DNA of 59,184 nt. Origin: RGIG1681 sp045596905. Lineage in GTDB: Bacteria; Bacillota; Clostridia; Christensenellales; UBA1242. The notes below the pieces were generated by a model. It worked only from the letters and a program-made list of their open reading frames with translations, had not been told where the DNA came from and did not search any database. Position numbers and translations under genes: made by a program. The stretch is from positions 1-59,184 of the forward strand of contig JAZODG010000016.1 in assembly GCA_045596905.1 (NCBI GenBank). The letters run 5' to 3'. Position 1 is the first letter of the stretch, and each line of letters begins with the position of its first letter. Shown here piece by piece: positions 50,047 to 58,820 of the stretch.

Positions 50047-50574
50047 ATGAAAATTGATATTGTTCAAAGAAATTATATTGCTAGAGATAAACTTATTGAC
50101 TTGATTAACAAAAAACTATCTAAATTTGAGAAATATTTAAGTGATGGCGCTAGTTCAAAGGTTGTTCTTTCTAGAGCTGGAAATCAAGATAAATATAAAA
50201 TGGAAATCACAGTTAAAGACGTTGGTCTTTTTGTGAGAAGTGAAGTTCAATCAGATAACATGTATGTTAACCTTGACACATGTCTTGCTAAAATTGAAAG
50301 ACAAGTTGTTAGAGTTGCTGGAAAGTATAAAGACAGCATCAAGAACGTTGATCCAATGGATTTGTTGTTTGCTGAAACTGTTCCAGAAGTTGAACCTGCA
50401 AAAATTGTTAAGAGAAAAGATTTTGAACTTGACATTTTGTCAGAAGAACAAGCTATTGACCAACTTGAACTTATTGGTAATGACTTTTATATTTATAGAG
50501 ACAATCAAACAAACCTTGTTAATGTTATCTACAAACGTGAAGATGGCAACTATGGTTTAATTGAAACAAGATAG
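50047..50574 (+). CDS. hpf: Long-form ribosome hibernation promoting factor
   Basis: 175 aa. N-terminal S30AE/YfiA fold (MKIDIVQRNYIARDKLIDLI, KFEKYLSDGASSKVVLSRAG) and the long C-terminal dimerisation domain (KDFELDILSEEQAIDQLEL, then VNVIYKREDGNYGLIE). Drives 100S ribosome dimers under stress. RBS GGAGGG. Directly after clpC but with its own promoter-like region. Confidence 0.96.
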   Translation: MKIDIVQRNYIARDKLIDLINKKLSKFEKYLSDGASSKVVLSRAGNQDKYKMEITVKDVGLFVRSEVQSDNMYVNLDTCLAKIERQVVRVAGKYKDSIKNVDPMDLLFAETVPEVEPAKIVKRKDFELDILSEEQAIDQLELIGNDFYIYRDNQTNLVNVIYKREDGNYGLIETR

Positions 50575-50582
50575 GATTTTTT

Positions 50583-50618
50583 AAAAGGCATACTGGTTTT
50601 GTATGCCTTTTATTTTTT
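50583..50618 (+). terminator. Terminator of hpf
   Basis: AAAAGGCATAC / GTATGCCTTTT stem, loop TGGTTTT, then T-rich tail. Confidence 0.85.
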
Positions 50619-50627
50619 GGTGTTATT

Positions 50628-51611
50628 ATGAAAAATTATTTAGAAGCAAAAAATTTATGTTATGCGTATTACAAAGAACCTTTGTGTTTAAAAGACGTGT
50701 CATTCAGCCTAAAAAAAGGTGAAAAGTTGCTTGTTTTGGGTGGCGAAGGCATGGGAAAAACAACACTTTTAAAAACTCTTTCAGGTTTTGATGATAAGTT
50801 TTTTGGAGATGTTTTATTTGAAGGTATTTCGGTAAAAAATATTATGGATAAAGACAAGGGTTTTTCTATTATTTTTGAAGAACCAGTTTTGGCAAGGGGT
50901 AGTGTTGAAAAGAATATTGACCTTGCTTGTGATGTTTTATGCACTAAAAAAGATAAGGCTGAAAAAGAACTGCTTTTAAAAGACTTTGGTTTTGAACAAG
51001 ACTTAAAAACCAAAGTAAAAAAGCTTTCGCATATAGAAAAACTCAAGGTTAATTTTGCACGTGTGGAAATCAAACAACCAAGAGTTTTGTTTGTTGACGA
51101 TATCTTTAAAAATGTTAACCCTGAAGATTTTGATGAAATGTTTGGCCTTTTTAATAAAGTGTGCAATGACTCCACAGTTGTTTTTGTGTGCTCAAACAAG
51201 ACACTTAAAAAACATCATCAAATCATCAAAATGTTTAATGCAGATAAAGTGCTTTATCTAAATAACGCCAAAGGAACCGTATTTAACGGATTTAATGACT
51301 TTATTGATAAGAGAATTGACCTTGCTGTTATTGGTTACACAGATGAGTTCAAAGTTATTGAAGGTGCATGCTTTTTGCAAAACGGGGCTTATTTCTTTGT
51401 TGACCACACCGGTTTGCAAGTTAAACTTGATAAACAGTTTAATGAAAAACTTGATGCAATGAAGATTGATGAAATCGAAGGAGTTGATACCGTTTTCGTG
51501 CTAAATAAGGAATATAACATTGATTTAGCGAATAATAACGATGTGAATAAGGCACTGGCAGAAGGCAAACTTGAACTCTTCTTTAAGCTTGACGGTTCAA
51601 GAATCATATAA
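50628..51611 (+). CDS. Orphan ABC-type ATPase with degenerate catalytic motifs
   Basis: 327 aa. N-terminal 215 residues form one ABC domain: Walker A VLGGEGMGKTTLLKTLSGF (about 32-50), a Q-loop region IIFEEPVLARGSVEKNID where Gln is Glu, a signature reduced to KKLSHIEKLKVNFAR and Walker B RVLFVDDIF with Asp replacing the catalytic Glu; the H-loop position reads FVCSNK. The C-terminal 110 residues look like a TOBE-like domain (AVIGYTDEFKVIEGACF). No permease gene is nearby, and ATP hydrolysis is probably weak. TTATTATG start context; no strong Shine-Dalgarno. Function unknown. Confidence 0.72.
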   Translation: MKNYLEAKNLCYAYYKEPLCLKDVSFSLKKGEKLLVLGGEGMGKTTLLKTLSGFDDKFFGDVLFEGISVKNIMDKDKGFSIIFEEPVLARGSVEKNIDLACDVLCTKKDKAEKELLLKDFGFEQDLKTKVKKLSHIEKLKVNFARVEIKQPRVLFVDDIFKNVNPEDFDEMFGLFNKVCNDSTVVFVCSNKTLKKHHQIIKMFNADKVLYLNNAKGTVFNGFNDFIDKRIDLAVIGYTDEFKVIEGACFLQNGAYFFVDHTGLQVKLDKQFNEKLDAMKIDEIEGVDTVFVLNKEYNIDLANNNDVNKALAEGKLELFFKLDGSRII

Positions 51612-51627
51612 AATATTACAAAAAACA

Positions 51628-51656
51628 TTGAAATTAGATTTTTTATTTGATATAAT
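51628..51656 (+). promoter_or_regulatory. Promoter of the PucR-type HTH gene
   Basis: TTGAAA (51628-51633), 17-nt spacer, TATAAT (51651-51656), with TGA before the -10. Confidence 0.7.
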
Positions 51657-51683
51657 AGCAATTGATATTAAAAGGAGAGTTTC

Positions 51684-52097
51684 ATGGACTATTTATCTGG
51701 TAGATCTAACGGTGCAAATAATGACGGAAATGTAGATGTTCATTCTAAGTCGCACAAGAAACAAGAATCAAATTTTGTTAAACTTTCAAAAGCTATGCTT
51801 AATTGCTTAAGCTCTGATGAACACGCGACAATTTCTGAAAAATTCCTTACACCTGAAATTGTGTCTGTAATGCAAGATAAAGAACTTATTGATTGCATTA
51901 ATGCTTTTTTTGCCAATAATCTCAATATTTCTGAAACAAGCAGAAATGCTTTTCTTCACAGAAATACACTTCTTTATCGTATTGAAAAAATTAGTAGAGT
52001 AACTGGTCTCAATATCAGAAATTTTGATGATGCAATGACCTTTAAAATGCTTCTTATTATTTTTGAAAAGATTAATGAGAGATATTGGAGAAAGTAA
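51684..52097 (+). CDS. Stand-alone PucR/CdaR-type HTH protein
   Basis: 137 aa. The C-terminal 65 residues are the PucR_2/HTH_30 domain: INAFFANNLNISETSRNAFL, HRNTLLYRIEKISRVTGLN and FDDAMTFKMLLIIF. Normal family members have a long N-terminal sensor domain; here only about 70 residues of Ser/Asn/His-rich and helical sequence precede it. It may therefore act as a small DNA-binding regulator. AAGGAG before ATG 51684. Its stop shares a base with nth. Confidence 0.88.
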   Translation: MDYLSGRSNGANNDGNVDVHSKSHKKQESNFVKLSKAMLNCLSSDEHATISEKFLTPEIVSVMQDKELIDCINAFFANNLNISETSRNAFLHRNTLLYRIEKISRVTGLNIRNFDDAMTFKMLLIIFEKINERYWRK

Positions 52098-52723
52098 TGA
52101 AACAGAATGTTTTGGAAATTATTAAAGCTGTTGATGAACTTTATGAAAATCCAAAATGTGAACTTGTTTTTTCTTCGAATTATGAATTGCTTGTTGCTGT
52201 GATTTTGTCTGCACAATGCACTGATAAAAGAGTTAATCAAGTGACAAGCGAATTATTTAAAGAATATAACACGCCAGAAAAAATGATTAAGCTGTCACAA
52301 GAGGAACTTGAAAAGAAAATCCATTCTTGTGGCTTTTTTCATAACAAGGCAAAACACATTCTTGAGTGTTCAAGAGATTTGATTGATAAGTTCGACGGCA
52401 AAATCCCTTCAGATAAAAAGACTCTTCTTAGTCTTTCAGGGGTTGGTGAGAAAACAGCGAATGTTGTTTTGGCAACTGCTTTTAATGTTCCTGCGATAGC
52501 AGTGGATACACATGTTTTTAGGGTGGCAAACAGACTTGGTCTTGCCAAGTCAAAAGATGTTTTGAAAACACAAAAACAACTTGAAAAGGTTCTTCCTAAA
52601 GATAAATGGATAAAATTTCACTATGCACTTGTGTTGCATGGTAGATATGTTTGTAAGTCACAAAGACCAAACTGCAGTGATTGTGCACTAAATGGTTTGT
52701 GTCAATACAAAAAGAGCAAATAG
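52097..52723 (+). CDS. nth: Endonuclease III
   Basis: 208 aa from ATG 52097, 6 nt after GGAG; the ATG at 52085 is inside the previous gene and has no site. Helix-hairpin-helix LSLSGVGEKTANVVLATAFN with catalytic Lys, AVDTHVFRVANRLGL with catalytic Asp, and the [4Fe-4S] motif C-x6-C-x2-C-x5-C (CKSQRPNCSDCALNGLC). Removes oxidised pyrimidines and nicks the abasic site. Confidence 0.96.
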   Translation: MKQNVLEIIKAVDELYENPKCELVFSSNYELLVAVILSAQCTDKRVNQVTSELFKEYNTPEKMIKLSQEELEKKIHSCGFFHNKAKHILECSRDLIDKFDGKIPSDKKTLLSLSGVGEKTANVVLATAFNVPAIAVDTHVFRVANRLGLAKSKDVLKTQKQLEKVLPKDKWIKFHYALVLHGRYVCKSQRPNCSDCALNGLCQYKKSK

Positions 52724-52732
52724 GAGATTATT

Positions 52733-54007
52733 ATGTATCTTGATAGAGTTAAAATTTTCATAAAAGCTGGAGATGGTGGAAACGGCAAGACAAGTTTTCA
52801 CACAGAAAAGTATGTTGAAAAAGGTGGTCCAGATGGTGGAGATGGTGGAAACGGTGGTTCCATTGTTTTTGTTGCCGACAAATCTATCGATAGCTTGATT
52901 GATTTTAGATTCACAAAGCATTTTAGAGCTGAACGTGGCGTTAACGGAAGCAGCAGAAATATGCGTGGAAAGAATGGCGAAGACTTAATTATCAAGGTTC
53001 CATGTGGAACTGTTATCAGAGATAATGAAACAAATAATATTATTGCTGATATGTTTGAAGACGGCAGCACAATAACTGTTTTAAAAGGTGGTTTGGGTGG
53101 TCTTGGTAATGCTAGATTCAAGTCATCAACCAGACAACGTCCATCATTTTCTCAAACAGGACAAATTTGTGAAGAAAAAGAAGTTATTTTGGAACTTAAA
53201 ACAATTGCTGACGTTGGTTTGATTGGTTTTCCAAATGTTGGAAAAAGCACAATTTTATCAATGCTTACAAATGCAAAACCAAAGATTGCGAACTATCACT
53301 TCACAACACTTGCACCAAATATTGGTGTTTGCAAATATGGTGGTTCTTCATTTGTTATTGCCGATATTCCTGGACTTATTGAAGGTGCTAGTGAAGGTGT
53401 TGGTCTTGGACATTATTTCTTAAGACACATTGAAAGAACAAGAATCCTTTTGCATGTTATTGATATCTCAGGAAGTGAAGATAGAGATCCTTATGAAGAC
53501 TTTAAAGTTGTAAATAATGAACTTAAAAAACACGGAAACAATGTTGAAGCACTTCCACAAATTATTGTTTTAAACAAGATTGATTTGGTTGACGATGAAG
53601 CTAAAATTAAGAACTTCAAATCAAAAGTTTCTAAGCTCAAGAAAAAATATGAAATAGTTGAAGTTTCAGCTGTTTCAAACAATAATCTTGATGAACTTTT
53701 GAATAAGACCATTGAGCTTCTTAAAACATTGCCACCAAAACAAAAACTTGAGTATGAACCATTTGTTTATGAAAGACCAAATCCAAACAGGTGGGAAATT
53801 ATCAGACATGATGATGGTTCATTTGAGGTTGTTGGTGGATTTATTGATGAGCTTGTTAGGGGTGTTGTTTTATCAGATTTCCAATCTTTCTCATATTTCC
53901 AAAAAGTGCTTAAAGACAAGGGTATTATTAAGGAATTAAAGAAACGTGGTGCTGATGAATTTTCAACCATTAGAATTAAAGATATTGATTTTGAAATTAA
54001 GGAGTAA
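52733..54007 (+). CDS. obg: Obg GTPase (ribosome assembly and stress)
   Basis: 424 aa. Obg fold with glycine-rich loops (GGPDGGDGGNGGSIVFVAD), G domain with G1 GFPNVGKST, G3 DIPGLIEGASEGVGLG and G4 NKIDLVDD, and a C-terminal OCT domain (NRWEIIRHDDGSFEVVGG). Acts in 50S biogenesis. RBS AGGAG; 9 nt after nth, 3 nt before yhbY. Confidence 0.98.
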   Translation: MYLDRVKIFIKAGDGGNGKTSFHTEKYVEKGGPDGGDGGNGGSIVFVADKSIDSLIDFRFTKHFRAERGVNGSSRNMRGKNGEDLIIKVPCGTVIRDNETNNIIADMFEDGSTITVLKGGLGGLGNARFKSSTRQRPSFSQTGQICEEKEVILELKTIADVGLIGFPNVGKSTILSMLTNAKPKIANYHFTTLAPNIGVCKYGGSSFVIADIPGLIEGASEGVGLGHYFLRHIERTRILLHVIDISGSEDRDPYEDFKVVNNELKKHGNNVEALPQIIVLNKIDLVDDEAKIKNFKSKVSKLKKKYEIVEVSAVSNNNLDELLNKTIELLKTLPPKQKLEYEPFVYERPNPNRWEIIRHDDGSFEVVGGFIDELVRGVVLSDFQSFSYFQKVLKDKGIIKELKKRGADEFSTIRIKDIDFEIKE

Positions 54008-54010
54008 TTT

Positions 54011-54304
54011 ATGTTAAATTCAAAACAAAGAGCAAAATTAAGAAGTTATGCTTCTTCAATTGATGCGACTATGATTATTGGAAAAGATGGATTGACAGAT
54101 AATATTTTAGAACAGATTGACAAACAATTATTTTCACATGAAATGGTTAAGGTGTCAGTTTTGGAAGGTGCTGAGGCTACAGCGAAAGATTATTTGAAAG
54201 AAACAGCAGAAAAACTTAAGGCTGAAGAAGTTTGCTCAATCGGAAGAAAATTTGTTGTTTATAAAATGTCTAACAAAAAGGGCATTAAGCATATTGAATT
54301 TTAG
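54011..54304 (+). CDS. yhbY: YhbY-type CRM RNA-binding protein
   Basis: 97 aa. Single CRM domain: LNSKQRAKLRSYASSIDATM, IIGKDGLTDNILEQID (GxxG loop) and VCSIGRKFVVYK. Binds pre-50S particles. AAGGAG upstream. Obg-YhbY is a common ribosome-assembly pair. Confidence 0.95.
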   Translation: MLNSKQRAKLRSYASSIDATMIIGKDGLTDNILEQIDKQLFSHEMVKVSVLEGAEATAKDYLKETAEKLKAEEVCSIGRKFVVYKMSNKKGIKHIEF

Positions 54305-54313
54305 GAGACTATC

Positions 54314-55045
54314 ATGAAACTTGTTTTGATTGGTGGTGGAAGTTATGGTGCTGGCGAAGACAAAGAATACAACTTAAAACGTATTGATGAAAAAGTTGTT
54401 AAAATGTCTGGCAAGGCGCACCCAAGACTGCTCTTTATAGGGTTTACTATAAAATCGAACTATTACTATTCTTTTATCAAAAAATGCTATATGCAACTTG
54501 GTGTTCAATGTGAGTATTTGCATTATGATGAATTTGAGAACACGAAGACAGTTGATAGCAAGTTTAAGAGAGCTGATATTTTGTATTTGGGTGGTGGAAA
54601 CACTTTGCTTTATATGAATCAAATAAAGAAATATGGGCTTGATAAAAAAATATATGAGCATGCAAATCAAAATAAAGTTATTGTTGGTTTGTCTGCTGGG
54701 TCTATTATCTGCAGTGCTTGTGGTTGTTCAGACTCAAGAAAATATAAAGAACAAATCAAATATACATGTGTTAAAGGTTTATCTTTAATTGATATAGTTT
54801 ATGCGCCACATTATTCTGAGTCAGAAAGACCAAATGATATGGTAAGATTTTTAAAGTATAAACCAAGCAAGACAGCTATTTGTTGTGATGAATGTGCAGC
54901 GCTTGTTGTTGACGGGGAAACATTTGATGTGATAAGTTCAAATGAAAAAGCAAAAACTTTTAAAGTGTTTTATAAAGACAAAAAGCTTGTAACTCAAGAA
55001 CTTGTTTCCGGTGGAAATGTTTTTGACTTAAATAAAAAACAATGA
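54314..55045 (+). CDS. Peptidase E-like serine peptidase (S51)
   Basis: 243 aa. Rossmann-like start KLVLIGGGSYGAGED, LYLGGGNTLLYMNQI and the nucleophile elbow VIVGLSAGSIICSACG with catalytic Ser in GLSAGS. Peptidase E removes N-terminal Asp from dipeptides; related members have other roles. TAGGAG upstream; 9 nt after yhbY. Confidence 0.9.
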   Translation: MKLVLIGGGSYGAGEDKEYNLKRIDEKVVKMSGKAHPRLLFIGFTIKSNYYYSFIKKCYMQLGVQCEYLHYDEFENTKTVDSKFKRADILYLGGGNTLLYMNQIKKYGLDKKIYEHANQNKVIVGLSAGSIICSACGCSDSRKYKEQIKYTCVKGLSLIDIVYAPHYSESERPNDMVRFLKYKPSKTAICCDECAALVVDGETFDVISSNEKAKTFKVFYKDKKLVTQELVSGGNVFDLNKKQ

Positions 55046-55074
55046 TTGACATTGTTATAAGTTTGTGCTAAAAT
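55046..55074 (+). promoter_or_regulatory. Promoter of the pheS T-box
   Basis: TTGACA (55046-55051), 17-nt spacer, TAAAAT (55069-55074), directly after the preceding stop codon. Confidence 0.75.
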
Positions 55075-55080
55075 TTGGCT

Positions 55081-55326
55081 ATGTTTTAAAAGCTATGAAG
55101 GTGATTTAGTAGTTTGCAGGAAAGTTTTAGAGAGTCTTGTCTAGGCTGGAAACAAGATAACGGAACTGCAGATGAATTTCGGCACCGGAGCTGGATATAG
55201 AAATATATTTCGCGATAAAGCTGCGTTATGCTTAAATAAGGTGACAAAAATTTGTCATAAAATAAGGTGGTACCACGCAAATCTCTCAGCGTCCTTATGA
55301 TTAAGGACATGGGAGATTTTTTATTA
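55081..55326 (+). promoter_or_regulatory. T-box riboswitch controlling pheST (Phe specifier)
   Basis: The 312-nt gap before pheS is filled by a T-box leader. Conserved antiterminator motif AGGTGGTACCACG at 55266-55278, then a terminator (AATCTCTC / GGGAGATT with inner stem GTCCTTATGATTAAGGAC and a T-run). In Stem I the likely specifier codon is TTC at 55178-55180, agreeing with Phe. Uncharged tRNA-Phe would bind and allow read-through into pheST. Confidence 0.93.
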
Positions 55327-55357
55327 AAACGCAAAATAGAACAAAAAGGAGCGAAAA

Positions 55358-56392
55358 ATGGAGTTAGAAATTATAAATAACACCGAAAAAGAGTATGATG
55401 AAGACTCATCAAAAATTGAAAACTTAAATGAATTAGAAAATTTAAGACTTAAGTATTTAGGTAAAAAGGGTATTATTACCGACATTATGGCAAAGTTTAG
55501 AGAAGTTCCACAAGAACAAAAAAGAGAATTTGGTCAAAAGGTTAATGCTCTTAAAAATAAGATTGAAGCATCAATTGAAGAAATCAAAGCAACACTTGCA
55601 CAAAAGGCTATTGATGATGAAATCAAAAATACAAGAGAGTTTGACTATTCTTTGCCAGTTGACACAAAAACTGGTTCATTGAATCCAAGAACAATTATTC
55701 AAAAACAAGTTGTTGATATTTTCAAAAATATGGGATTCATTGTTGAAGATGGTGCTGAAGTTGAAACAGAATATAATAATTTTGAATCAGTAAATGTGCC
55801 AAAAAATCACCCAGCAAGAGATATGCAAGATACTTTCTGGCTTGACAATGGTCAACTTTTGAAAACTCAAACTTCTGCTGCACAAAACAGAATTTTGAGA
55901 GATTATGGTCCAGTATGCAAAGTTATTTTCCCTGGAAGAGTTTTTAGAAATGAACAACTTGATGCTAGACACGAAAATACATTCTTCCAATTAGAAGGTG
56001 TTGTTGTTGGAAAAAATGTTACAGTTGCAAACCTTATTTACTTTGAAAAAGAAATGCTTAAAGCACTCTTTAAAAAGGATATTGAAGTTAGACTTCGTCC
56101 AGGATTCTTCCCATTTACAGAACCAAGCTATGAACTTGATGCAAAATGTCCATTCTGTTCAGGAAGGGGTTGTCACACCTGTGGAAACTCTGGTTGGCTT
56201 GAACTTTGTCCATGTGGTATGATTCATCCAAATGTTTTGAGAATGGGTGGTATTGATCCTGAAGAATACAATGGTTTTGCATTCGGTATGGGTTTTGACA
56301 GACTTGTTATGATTAGAACAGGTCTTGATGATATTAGACATTTAAACAGTAATAATTTAAAGGTTATGAGTCAATTTAAGACAAAAATGTAA
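55358..56392 (+). CDS. pheS: Phenylalanyl-tRNA synthetase alpha subunit
   Basis: 344 aa. N-terminal coiled coil, then class II core: motif 1 region LNPRTIIQKQVVDIF, motif 2 GRVFRNEQLDARHENTFFQ, and motif 3 GFAFGMGFDRLVMIR. A zinc-ribbon-like insert (CPFCSGRGCHTCGNSGWLEL) precedes motif 3, as in many clostridial PheS. AAGGAG before ATG 55358. Forms an alpha2beta2 enzyme with PheT. Confidence 0.97.
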   Translation: MELEIINNTEKEYDEDSSKIENLNELENLRLKYLGKKGIITDIMAKFREVPQEQKREFGQKVNALKNKIEASIEEIKATLAQKAIDDEIKNTREFDYSLPVDTKTGSLNPRTIIQKQVVDIFKNMGFIVEDGAEVETEYNNFESVNVPKNHPARDMQDTFWLDNGQLLKTQTSAAQNRILRDYGPVCKVIFPGRVFRNEQLDARHENTFFQLEGVVVGKNVTVANLIYFEKEMLKALFKKDIEVRLRPGFFPFTEPSYELDAKCPFCSGRGCHTCGNSGWLELCPCGMIHPNVLRMGGIDPEEYNGFAFGMGFDRLVMIRTGLDDIRHLNSNNLKVMSQFKTKM

Positions 56393-56406
56393 GGAGACAG
56401 AGAAGA

Positions 56407-58782
56407 ATGAAGATTTCATTAAATTGGATAAAAGATTATGTTGATTTATCTGGCATTGAAACAGATGAATTAGTGAAAAGATTCAATCTTTCAACAGCTG
56501 AAATTGAAGGAGTTGAATATAAAGGAAAAGACATTCAAAATGTTGTTTTTGGTAAAGTTTTATCAGTTGAAAATCATCCAGAATCAAATCACTTGCATAT
56601 TTTGAAAGTTGATGTTGGTGATGAACAATTGCAAATTGTTTGTGGCGCTCCAAACGTTAGAGTTGGAATGATTACTGCAGTTTGCAAAGTTGGTGGAAGT
56701 GTTATTGCTGGAAAGATTAAAGTTGGAAAGCTTGTTGGTGTTGAATCACATGGTATGTGTTGCGCTGAAGATGAGCTTGGTATTGGAGCTGATGACACTG
56801 GTATTATGGATATTTTGGAGCCAGTTCAAATTGGACAAAATATCAAAGAAGCTTGGCCTATTGATGACGTTGTTTTAGAAATTGACAACAAATCATTAAC
56901 AAACAGACCTGACCTTTGGGGACACTATGGTTTGGCTAGAGAATTTGCTGCGATTTTTGATAGACCACTTAAGAAAATGCCTATTGCAGACCTATCAGTC
57001 TATAACAATTTGCCAGAAGTAAAGGTTAATATCGAAACAGAAAATTGTTTCAGATACTCAAGTGTATGTGTTGAAAATGTAAACGAAAAGAAATCTCCAA
57101 GAGAAATGGCTATTCGTTTAAACTATGCAGGAATGAGAGATATTAATCTTCTTGCAGACCTTACAAACTATGTTATGCTTGACCTTGGACTTCCAATGCA
57201 CGCATTTGACAACAAGATTGTAAAGGGTATTAATGTTTTGTCATCTGATGGTGAAACAGTGATGACAACACTTGAAGGTGAAGAACATAAGCCACCAAAG
57301 AATGCAACACTTATTTGTGATGAAGCAAAAGAACCTGTTGCTATCGCTGGTGTAAAGGGTGGACTCAAGTCAGGTATTTCAGATGAAACAAATTCAGTTT
57401 TGTTTGAAGCTGCAGTATTTGATTGTGAAAATATTAGAAAGACATCAAGAGCAATTGGTCTTATTACAGACTCATCTCAAAGATATGAAAAATCTCTTGA
57501 CCCAGAACTTACTCCTGTTGCGCTTTCAAGAATTGTGTATTTGCTTCAAGAAATTGATAAGAATGTTAAGGTTTCATCAAGATTGTCAGATTGCTATAAA
57601 AAGAAATATGACAATATTGTTATTGATTTGGACCCTAACTTTATCGGAAAAATTGCTGGTGCAGATATTTCAAAAGAGTTTATTGTAAAAACACTTAAGG
57701 CGCTTGAGTTTGGTGTTGAAGAAGATGGTAAAAACTTAAAGGTTTCAGTTCCATCATTTAGAGCAACAAAAGACGTTTCAATCAAAGAAGATTTGGTTGA
57801 AGAAGTTGCAAGACTTTATGGATATGACAATATCGTTCCAAAGCCACTTGCATTTGATTGTGCTCCACAAAAATTGATTCAATCAATTGAACATGAATAT
57901 GCAGTGAAACTTATGCTTGCAGAAAAATACTGTGCAAACGAAATACATTCATACTTGTGGAACTTTGAAGATTTTAATAAACAAAACAAAATTGATATGA
58001 AGTCATATGTTCATTTGTTAGACTCTTCAAATGCTGGACAAAGTGGAATCAGAAGTGAGCTTTTGCCAACACTCATTAGATGTTTAGATGAAAACAAAAA
58101 CAACTACGAAGATGTTAGAGTGTTTGAAATCGGAAGAGTAGTTTCAGGATTAAACGAAGATAACACTGTTATTGAAAACAAGAAACTTGCTATTTTGTTC
58201 GCTTCACAAAATAAGACAGAATTTGAATTGTTTGAAGAAATGAAAAGGGCAATTGTTGATCTTTCAAAAAATATTGTTGGTGTTGATGTTGCCCTTGAAC
58301 CAGGTGAAACCGTTTCATACATGCATCCAGTAAATTCATTTAGAATCAAATCAAGAATTGCTGATTATGGTTACATGGGTGTGCTTCATCCAGTTGTTAA
58401 AAAATCAATCGACAAGAGATTTAACGTTGTTATGCTTGAAGTTGATTTTGTTGCTTTGGCAGAATCTCCATGTTATGCAAGAAAAATCAAGAGCGTGTCA
58501 AAATATCAAGCAGTTGAAATTGACTATAACATTTTGTGCGATGCAAATATGAAATATATTGAGCTTACAAAATTGCTTTCAAAATTCAAATCTAAAATCA
58601 TGACAGGTTATGAACTTGTTGATATTTATGAAAATAAAGATGTTTTGGGTGATAAAAAATCAGTTACTTTAAGATTTAATTTGGCAAGTTTTGACCACAC
58701 ATTGTCAGGTGAAGAAATTGAAAAGTTTAGAGCAGATTTAGAAGAACATATCAAAAAAGTTGGTCTTGAACTTAGAGTTTAA
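56407..58782 (+). CDS. pheT: Phenylalanyl-tRNA synthetase beta subunit
   Basis: 791 aa, full length. EMAP-like tRNA-binding domain (about 40-150), B3/B4 editing domain (EMAIRLNYAGMRDINLLADL), B5 DNA-binding-like domain, inactive class II core and a C-terminal FDX-ACB domain (VSKYQAVEIDYNILCDANMK). Cotranscribed with pheS, 14 nt apart. Confidence 0.97.
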   Translation: MKISLNWIKDYVDLSGIETDELVKRFNLSTAEIEGVEYKGKDIQNVVFGKVLSVENHPESNHLHILKVDVGDEQLQIVCGAPNVRVGMITAVCKVGGSVIAGKIKVGKLVGVESHGMCCAEDELGIGADDTGIMDILEPVQIGQNIKEAWPIDDVVLEIDNKSLTNRPDLWGHYGLAREFAAIFDRPLKKMPIADLSVYNNLPEVKVNIETENCFRYSSVCVENVNEKKSPREMAIRLNYAGMRDINLLADLTNYVMLDLGLPMHAFDNKIVKGINVLSSDGETVMTTLEGEEHKPPKNATLICDEAKEPVAIAGVKGGLKSGISDETNSVLFEAAVFDCENIRKTSRAIGLITDSSQRYEKSLDPELTPVALSRIVYLLQEIDKNVKVSSRLSDCYKKKYDNIVIDLDPNFIGKIAGADISKEFIVKTLKALEFGVEEDGKNLKVSVPSFRATKDVSIKEDLVEEVARLYGYDNIVPKPLAFDCAPQKLIQSIEHEYAVKLMLAEKYCANEIHSYLWNFEDFNKQNKIDMKSYVHLLDSSNAGQSGIRSELLPTLIRCLDENKNNYEDVRVFEIGRVVSGLNEDNTVIENKKLAILFASQNKTEFELFEEMKRAIVDLSKNIVGVDVALEPGETVSYMHPVNSFRIKSRIADYGYMGVLHPVVKKSIDKRFNVVMLEVDFVALAESPCYARKIKSVSKYQAVEIDYNILCDANMKYIELTKLLSKFKSKIMTGYELVDIYENKDVLGDKKSVTLRFNLASFDHTLSGEEIEKFRADLEEHIKKVGLELRV

Positions 58783-58786
58783 ACAT

Positions 58787-58820
58787 AAAATAAGATAGCG
58801 TTTCGCTATCTTATTTTTTT
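58787..58820. terminator. Bidirectional terminator after pheT
   Basis: AAATAAGATAGCG / CGCTATCTTATTT stem with loop TTT; T-run on both strands. Confidence 0.87.

Noticed and set aside
56110..56230. CxxC cluster in PheS as an unusual zinc insertion
   Set aside because: Zinc-ribbon-like inserts before motif 3 occur in many clostridial PheS proteins.
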